Shown here in pieces: positions 58,788 to 64,000 of a stretch of DNA of 64,000 bases (position 1 is the stretch's first letter; each line of letters begins with the position of its first letter). The notes under the pieces are model-generated. The model ran no database searches. It worked only from the letters and a program-made list of their open reading frames with translations, and was not told where the DNA came from. The position numbers and the translations under genes are program-made. Origin of the DNA: Juglans regia (taxonomy: Eukaryota; Streptophyta; Magnoliopsida; Fagales; Juglandaceae); NCBI RefSeq assembly GCF_001411555.2, contig NC_049907.1, positions 5,898,243 through 5,962,242 of the forward strand, given 5' to 3'.

Positions 58788-59809
58788 GGTTTGTACAGGT
58801 TAGATTTAATGGGTACGGCTTATATTAGGCATCAGTTTTAATTTTCGGCATTTTTTGATTTTGAGGTTTCGTTTGTCAATGTTGGTAGTTTGTTGAGTGG
58901 GTTGGGTCTTATTGTTATGATATTCTTCCGCCATAAGTGAGGGTTTATTAATAAATGTGGGGAGGGGTCACTCGTGGACTTGTGACCCTGACTCTTTCTA
59001 AAAACAAAAAAACTCGATGGCTACTCAATAAGAGGACCGAAGAAGTTGATAATCTTGTTCGTTTCATTTATAATCAATGTAAGAATGTTGCGATTGATAG
59101 CCTTCCTAATGATCAGTCAATTAGTGGTTCAGTCATGGAAGTGAGACTTGTTGCACATCATTACTGTGGAAATGTCATTAGGAAGATTATATTCAACAGA
59201 AGGTACTTTGCAAAGGAAAAAAGGATGGAGGACCTAGAGTTGAGGAAGAAGAACGTATTGACTCACTTTTCACCATACTCGTCCATCTTAATGCATTTGC
59301 TTTATTGGATTACTTGCCATGCTTAATAGCACTAGATTTAGATGGTCATGGGAAGATTGTAAGTGAGGCAATGAAGATCGTTACTAGTTATGAAGATCCG
59401 GTCGTCGATGAGAGACTACGGCAATGGGGAGACGGGGGGAAGACCAAGGCCGAGGACTTGCTCGACACTTTCATTTTGGCAAAGGATTCGAATGGGAAAG
59501 CAGCTTTTATAATGGAAGAGATCAAAGCTCAAATCACAGCAAGATAAAAATTAAATATTAATAAGAACACCTAATACCATGCATTTTAATATATAACATT
59601 GCAAGATACTTCACGTCTTTCACAAACCCTAGATTTTGTTTTTCTCTCCTATTCTAAATATCCATACTATTAATAGTTTTGTAGAAAATATCTAAATTTA
59701 AATAAATGATTTATATATATCTAATTTGAACAGTTATTCCTCGAACTTCACCCCCCCCCCCCAAAAAAAAAACACCATTAATAATAAGATTTAATTGGAT
59801 TGTTTTCAT

Positions 59810-60638
59810 TTCTTATTCACATTACACCCTGCACATTGGATCCACATCACACAAGCTTGCCTCACTTCTGTTTCTTATTCAATACTTCTTAATGGAGAAC
59901 CTCAGAAAAAGTTTGTACCTTCGAGAAGCCTAAGACAAGGAGATCCCTTGTCACCCTATTTTTTTATTCTATGTGCATAAGCCCTCTCTTCTCTCCTCAA
60001 ACATGCTAAGGCATGTGGCAGTTTAACTCTTGTGGCTATTGGCAGAGGTCCAGTTAAAGTAAACCACCTCTTCTCTGCTGATGATAGCCTTTTGTTCTGC
60101 CAAGCTAAGTATGAGGAAATTAAGTGTGTCCTTAATATCCTTGAGTTATATGAGAAAGGATTAGGACAGGTTTTAAATAAGGACAAGTCTGCCATTTATT
60201 TTAGTAAGAACATTGCCTTGATGACCCAACAGTAGATCCTGCATCTAGCAGGTGTCCAATCCACCTCTAGTTTTGAGAAATACCTTGGTTTACCTTCTTT
60301 GGTGGGTAGAAAGAAGATAGCCTCCTTCCACTCTTTAATTGATAGAACTTGGTCTCGGGTTACTAATTGGAGGACCAAATTTCTCTCTGCAACAGGAAAG
60401 GAGATATTTCTCAAAGCTGTGCTTCAAGCTATTCCCACCTATGCAATGGGGATGTTCCTTTTACTAGCCTCTATAACAAGGAAATTGAACCAAATACTAA
60501 GGAAGTTTTGGTGGGGTTTCAATGAAGACTCTTCAAAAATTCAGTGGGTCAACTGGGAGCATCTTAGTTGCAGGAAGGATATGGGAGGGCTTGGATTTCT
60601 AGATCTGAGATGCTTCAACATTGCCTTACTCTCCAAAT
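59810..60638 (+). pseudogene. LINE RT fragment
   Basis: It reads [35 protein letters not shown] (YADD site with F-S for Y-A variation), LGLPSLVGRKK, FLSATGKEIFLKAVLQAIPTYAMG and WVNWEHLSCRKDMGGLGF. Stops at 59981 and 60233 interrupt it. The frame breaks off after FNIALLSK, where the inverted segment starts. Confidence 0.85.
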
Positions 60639-61479
60639 AGTCTCATTGGAAAAGCAACCTCATTTAACTCCCCTGGTTCAAGCTTGCTAATCAGTTCTGC
60701 CCAGATATTAAAAAACAAATCACTGTGAGAAGAAAATTTTTGCACTTTCTTTGGACCTTGACACCAAACATCTTGAGCACTACTGCATCCCCATAAAGCA
60801 TGGCCAGAAGTCTTAAGTTCCCTCTTGCATATTAAACAGATGCTATCCTTTACCACCTTTCTTCTTTTCAGGTTAGCCATAGTGGGCAAGACTTCACTGC
60901 ATGCCCTCCAAACAAACATTTGTGTGGCAGGAGGTACCTTGAGCTTCCAAATGGACCTCCACACTTGGCCGTTCTTTGCTCTGCCTGAATATTCTCCTAC
61001 TTGCTCTCTTTCCAATTCTTGGCCAAGATAGTATCCACTTTTAATTGTGTAGCTGCCATTAGGAGTAAATTGCCAAGTAAGTTTGCCTTCTCTTCCTCCT
61101 CAGCTGATGAGAATTGCCTTTATGCCCTCTATTTCCTGATGAGTGAAGAGTTCAGATAGGAGAGATTCCTGCCATATCTTCTGTTGAGGATCAATGATGT
61201 CACTGACTTTATCACACCAGCAGTCAACATCTCGAGGAGTCAAAATTTTTGTGCTGGTAAAGATGGTATCCATCTATCTTGCCAGATGTTAATCTTCTGT
61301 CCATTTCCAACCCTTCAAATGAGGCCTTTTTTTAACAATGTTAAGCCAGTATTTATTCCTCTCCATGCAAAAGAAGGCCCAACTCCCAGCTTTGCATCAA
61401 GCAAATTTCCTTGGTTGAAATACTTTTGCTTTAGAATTTGTGCCACTAGAGATGTAGGATTTTGAAGGATCCTCCAGTA
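60638..61479 (-). pseudogene. Inverted LINE segment: RT-RNase H linker with zf-RVT
   Basis: Read on the minus strand from 61479, WRILQNPTSLVAQILKQKYF is the natural continuation of FNIALLSK on + at 60638. It proceeds to a zf-RVT domain at 61015-60626 (WKLKVPPATQMFVWRA, CLICKRE, HALWGCSSAQDVW) and stops at MRLFGE. That in turn would continue into SLHNEALQK at 61482 on +. One contiguous piece of about 840 bp is therefore flipped. Confidence 0.85.
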
Positions 61480-61481
61480 GG

Positions 61482-62036
61482 TTGTCTCTTCATAATGAGG
61501 CTCTCCAGAAGGAAGTTGGTGCTAACTCTGAGAATATGGCAAGAGTTCACAGATGGACAAAGCCTGCAATAGGTTGTCTTAAAGTGAATTGGGATGCAGC
61601 TGTGCAATCGAGGATAGGAAGGATTGGCATTGGAGTACTTATCAGAGATCATCAAGGCCTTGTGATAGGTGCCCTGCGTGCTAACAGACCCTTGAGAGGC
61701 AGTGTTTTTTATGCTGAAGCATATCGGCTAGTTTTGGCATATGTTTTTTGCAAGGAAATTAGAATAAGGCACTTATGTTTGGAGGGGGATTCTAAACAGG
61801 TAGTGGACCAAATGAACCAAGATAGTCCTAACTGGAGCTTAGGTGGTTGTCTCATATCAGATGCAAACTGTTCTAATCTCAACTGCTGATTGGTCTATTT
61901 CACATGTATATCGGGAGGCTAACATCGCAGCTCACAGGCTTGCTCAAGCGGCTCTCGAGTGCACTGAAGACTTGTATGATATCGAGATATGCCCCTCTTG
62001 TATTCTTCATGTGGTTACCGAGGAAATGAGTCAATG
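61482..62036 (+). pseudogene. LINE RNase H domain
   Basis: An RVT_3-type RNase H: GCLKVNWDAAV, IGIGVLIRDHQG, FYAEAYRLVLAY, LEGDSKQVVDQMN and, in a shifted frame, SHVYREANIAAHRLAQ. The acidic D, E and D are present; the last position is H, as in many plant members. A frameshift near 61870 splits the domain. It is the C-terminus of LINE ORF2, not a host gene. Confidence 0.8.
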
Positions 62037-62846
62037 ATCCTATCTATTTTCCTTTGTAATACTGGTTTTCTTGTATGTGCTCGATGTTGATTAATGAGAT
62101 CAGTTTCTTATAAAAAAAAAAAATTGGATTGTTTTCAATAATTAATATCTATTAATCATTTACTTGAATTGTTTTCAATCATGTGCGTGCAGGAACTGAT
62201 GCTTGCAACAGTGGATAATCCTTCCAACTGCATAGAGTGGACACTAGCAGAAATGCTCAACTAACTGGAGCTCCTCCAAAAAGCTGTAGAAGAAATTGAC
62301 AGGGTAGTTGGAAAGAAGAGATGGGTTGATGAATCCGATATTCCACAGCTCAATTATGTCAAGGCTTGTGCAAGGGAAGGTTTCCGGCTTCACCCAATTG
62401 CACCATTTAACTTCCCCCATGTCTCAATGCAAGACGCGACTGTGGCTGGCTATTTCATCCCCAAAGGAAGTCATGTCATCTTGAGCCGATATGGTCTCGG
62501 CCGCAACCCTCGCGTTTGGAAAGAACCCTTGAGGTTCAAACCAAATCGACATCTGAAGAAGAAGGAGGATGGATCGTCGATGGCCGATGATCAGGAGGTG
62601 GAACTTGCAGAGCATGAGCTGGGCTTCATTTCGTTCAATACGGGAACGCGAGGTTGCAAGGGCATCGCGCTTGGCTCTGCCATGACTGTGATGCTTTTGG
62701 CAAGGCTTCTTCAAGGATTTTCATGGAGTTTGCCGCCAAACCAAGAGAAGATTGACCTCTCTGATTCCATGAATGAACTTTTCATGGCCAAACCCTTACG
62801 TGCACATGCAAACCCACGTCTGAAGGCTTCACTTTATCCCGCTTGA

Positions 62847-63481
62847 TAATAATTATCTGGAAGAGTAGTTCTATTTATAAGTCAGGGTGGAGAACACGTC
62901 GCGCGTATACGTACCATGCATTGACATGTCATTGGTATTGAAGTTGACATGTCAATTCGATGCAATTGAGATTTCAGTTGGAAAGTTGTATCTGTGCCTA
63001 CAATATGCTTTTTTATTGGTTAAGTTAAAAAGAATTTCTACGTTTTAGTTGGAAGCGCTAATCATCAGTAATTTGCTGTACGTACGTACGTCCTTGCAAT
63101 GTATGCAATAATCAATAAAAAAATGTCTTATCAATAAATTATTTAGTTATTATAAACAGAGCATGTCATGCAACTATGTTAAGAAATATTTCACTTGTTT
63201 CGTGAGAAGACACGACCGAGAAACATCTTAATCGATCAACATGATTATTGTTACAACAAAAACACTAATTCGAAATCAAATATTTGCGACGAAGATGATC
63301 AGTTAATTTTTGTAGTTATGGTTAAAGCGAATGTATATATACGATCATCATGCAACGTCATCAAAGAACCCCGAGTTAATGACTAATAAGCTGGATGGTG
63401 AGGAATAAAGACACGACAACAATTTTCTTACCATTATTGATGACAGAATTAATGACTTGAAAAAAAAAAAAAAACTGCATT
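62847..63481 (+). other. 3' flank of CYP79 copy 2
   Basis: Homologous to 20614-21244 with small deletions, for example about 60 bp lost near 63243. AATAAA is retained near 63113. No gene. Confidence 0.6.
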
Positions 63482-63898
63482 CACTACAATAGAAACCCCC
63501 TGTTGGGTTGAAAAATTCCATCCCAAAAGCGTCGGATTTCATCCCAGAAGACATTTAGGGATGAAAAAATTCCGTCCCTAATTTATCACAATAGGTATGT
63601 CGTGAAAGACAATCCGGGATGAAAAAAAAATCGTCATAGAAAATATCTTTTGGGATGAAATTTTTCCGATCCATTCAAAGTTTGTTCGAACGGGATAATT
63701 TTTTGGGAAGAAGTCATTTCGTCCCTAACAAACATTCGAATGGTCAACTTTCATTCAAACATACAATATTGTTCAAATTGTTATGATATGAGACTTGTAT
63801 TTGAACACTTTTGTCACATTCGAAAGGGATGTGAGGTCGTTCAAATATTGAAGACATGACTGTTCAAATAAGATTGACGTCTGTTCGAATGTCAAGAC
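63482..63898. mobile_element. CACTA-like element, second copy (left part)
   Basis: It begins CACTACAATAGAAACC after CATT and follows 21245-21640 closely, including the TTCGAA-type words. Similarity to the first copy stops at GTCAAGAC near 63898. The element was therefore present before the segment was duplicated. Confidence 0.75.
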
Positions 63899-64000
63899 TC
63901 CTAAAATAAGAAGTAAAATTAGATTGATGGTATAGCAAATAAAAGAGTGAATGAAATTAATATAATGAAATAATGCATTACCTGGTATATAGGCTCCTTA
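63899..64000. other. Sequence after the end of duplication similarity
   Basis: About 100 bp of AT-rich sequence unlike the corresponding part of the first copy. It is either another insertion or the end of the duplicated segment; the window ends before this can be decided. Confidence 0.5.

Larger units (their letters stand above)
52961..59006 (+). mobile_element. L1-type LINE in CYP79 exon 1, near full length
   Basis: About 6.05 kb between 19 bp target duplications. It has a 5' leader (52961-53215), ORF1, ORF2 and a 3' region after the ORF2 stop at 58787. It ends TCTAAAAACAAAA with a short A-rich tail. It lies in the same direction as the P450. It is the same LINE family as 4396-9970, with clear divergence. 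Several stops and frameshifts, including a lost ORF2 start codon, make it inactive now. Confidence 0.9.
59809..62121 (+). mobile_element. 5'-truncated L1-type LINE in the intron, with inverted middle
   Basis: It is flanked by a perfect 16 bp duplication AATTGGATTGTTTTCA (59793-59808 and 62122-62137) and ends in an A tail at 62112-62123. It begins inside the RT domain ([13 protein letters not shown] near 59930). It belongs to another L1 lineage than the two LINEs above. The order is RT on +, then zf-RVT on minus, then RNase H on +, so the middle segment has been inverted. Confidence 0.9.
59539..62192 (+). other. Intron of CYP79 copy 2, enlarged by a LINE
   Basis: It starts GCAAGAT and ends GTGCAG like the 241 bp intron of copy 1. 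It has grown by a truncated LINE and a poly-C/poly-A tract (12 C and 10 A at 59751-59772). Apart from these, the intron sequence is recognisably the same. Confidence 0.8.
52475..62846 (+). pseudogene. CYP79-type P450 copy 2, disrupted by two LINEs
   Basis: Segments 52475-52960, 59026-59538 (exon 1) and 62193-62846 (exon 2) match copy 1 closely. Damage: two extra bases after the first ATG, a 4 bp loss before the PPGP hinge, a 1 bp insertion in the block matching AFRWIDG, a LINE in exon 1 (52961-59006), a 1 bp loss at YF(G)K, and a stop TAA at 62262-62264 in exon 2. The C-helix Trp is lost (QRKKMKK) and the heme loop reads [10 protein letters not shown]. The GC donor at 59539 and the acceptor at 62191-62192 are kept. 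The intron holds a second LINE. No functional enzyme is possible. Confidence 0.92.

Noticed and set aside
60638..61479. Twin-priming as the explanation for the inverted LINE part
   Set aside because: Twin priming inverts the 5' end of an insert. Here + strand RT sequence lies on the left of the inverted piece as well, so a simple 5' inversion does not fit.

Overview
This window is nuclear DNA from a eudicot plant. It is AT-rich and dominated by nested transposable elements, with essentially one intact host protein gene. A woody Fagales genome, perhaps Juglandaceae, is my guess from the style of the short MITEs near 32.0 kb and 44.9 kb. That rests on memory of similar repeats and is not proven by the sequence.

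The host content is a duplicated cytochrome P450 of the CYP79 type (amino-acid N-hydroxylase, aldoxime-forming). Copy 1 (18717-20613, +) is open: two exons, 551 codons, all main P450 motifs, and a GC-AG intron. Copy 2 (52475-62846, +) is a pseudogene. A roughly 6 kb L1-type LINE lies in its exon 1, a 5'-truncated LINE lies in its intron, and it also carries frameshifts and a stop. The duplication runs on downstream into a CACTA-like element (21245 and 63482) and stops being similar near 21640/63898. Upstream, similarity begins almost exactly at the first ATG. Copy 1 is preceded by LTR remnants, while broken copy 2 is preceded by what looks like an ordinary promoter.

Layout. 1-4.4 kb: non-coding, with two perfect or near-perfect hairpins and CACTA-like ends. 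4.4-9.97 kb: a decayed L1 LINE (ORF1 with DUF4283 and CCHC; ORF2 with endonuclease, RT, zf-RVT and RNase H). 9.97-18.54 kb: an LTR of a TGTAAC...GTTACA family, split by a minus-strand Ty3/gypsy element (10854-17187, TSD TGTTC). 18.7-20.6 kb: CYP79 copy 1. 21.2-26.9 kb: a CACTA-like element (TSD ATT) containing a 4.3 kb solo LTR (TSD CTTCC). 28-36 kb: gag remnant, LTR-like tandem repeats and MITEs. 36-40 kb: a solo LTR of the 10.8 kb family (36485-39034, TSD CACCA) inside another TGTAAC-type LTR. 40.6-41.6 kb: a hAT-like element (8 bp TSD CCTTGGCC) that has captured the promoter and first 58 codons of a class B heat-shock factor gene. 42.8-44.5 kb: an LTR-gag-LTR remnant, minus strand. 46.2-51.7 kb: a decayed chromovirus with both LTRs. 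52.5-63 kb: CYP79 copy 2 with its two LINEs. 63.5-64 kb: second CACTA copy, cut by the window edge.

I see no evidence of a wholly new molecular system. The points most worth a second look are the captured heat-shock promoter inside a hAT element, the exchange of promoter between the two CYP79 copies, the internally inverted intronic LINE, and the perfect hairpins near 2.3 kb.
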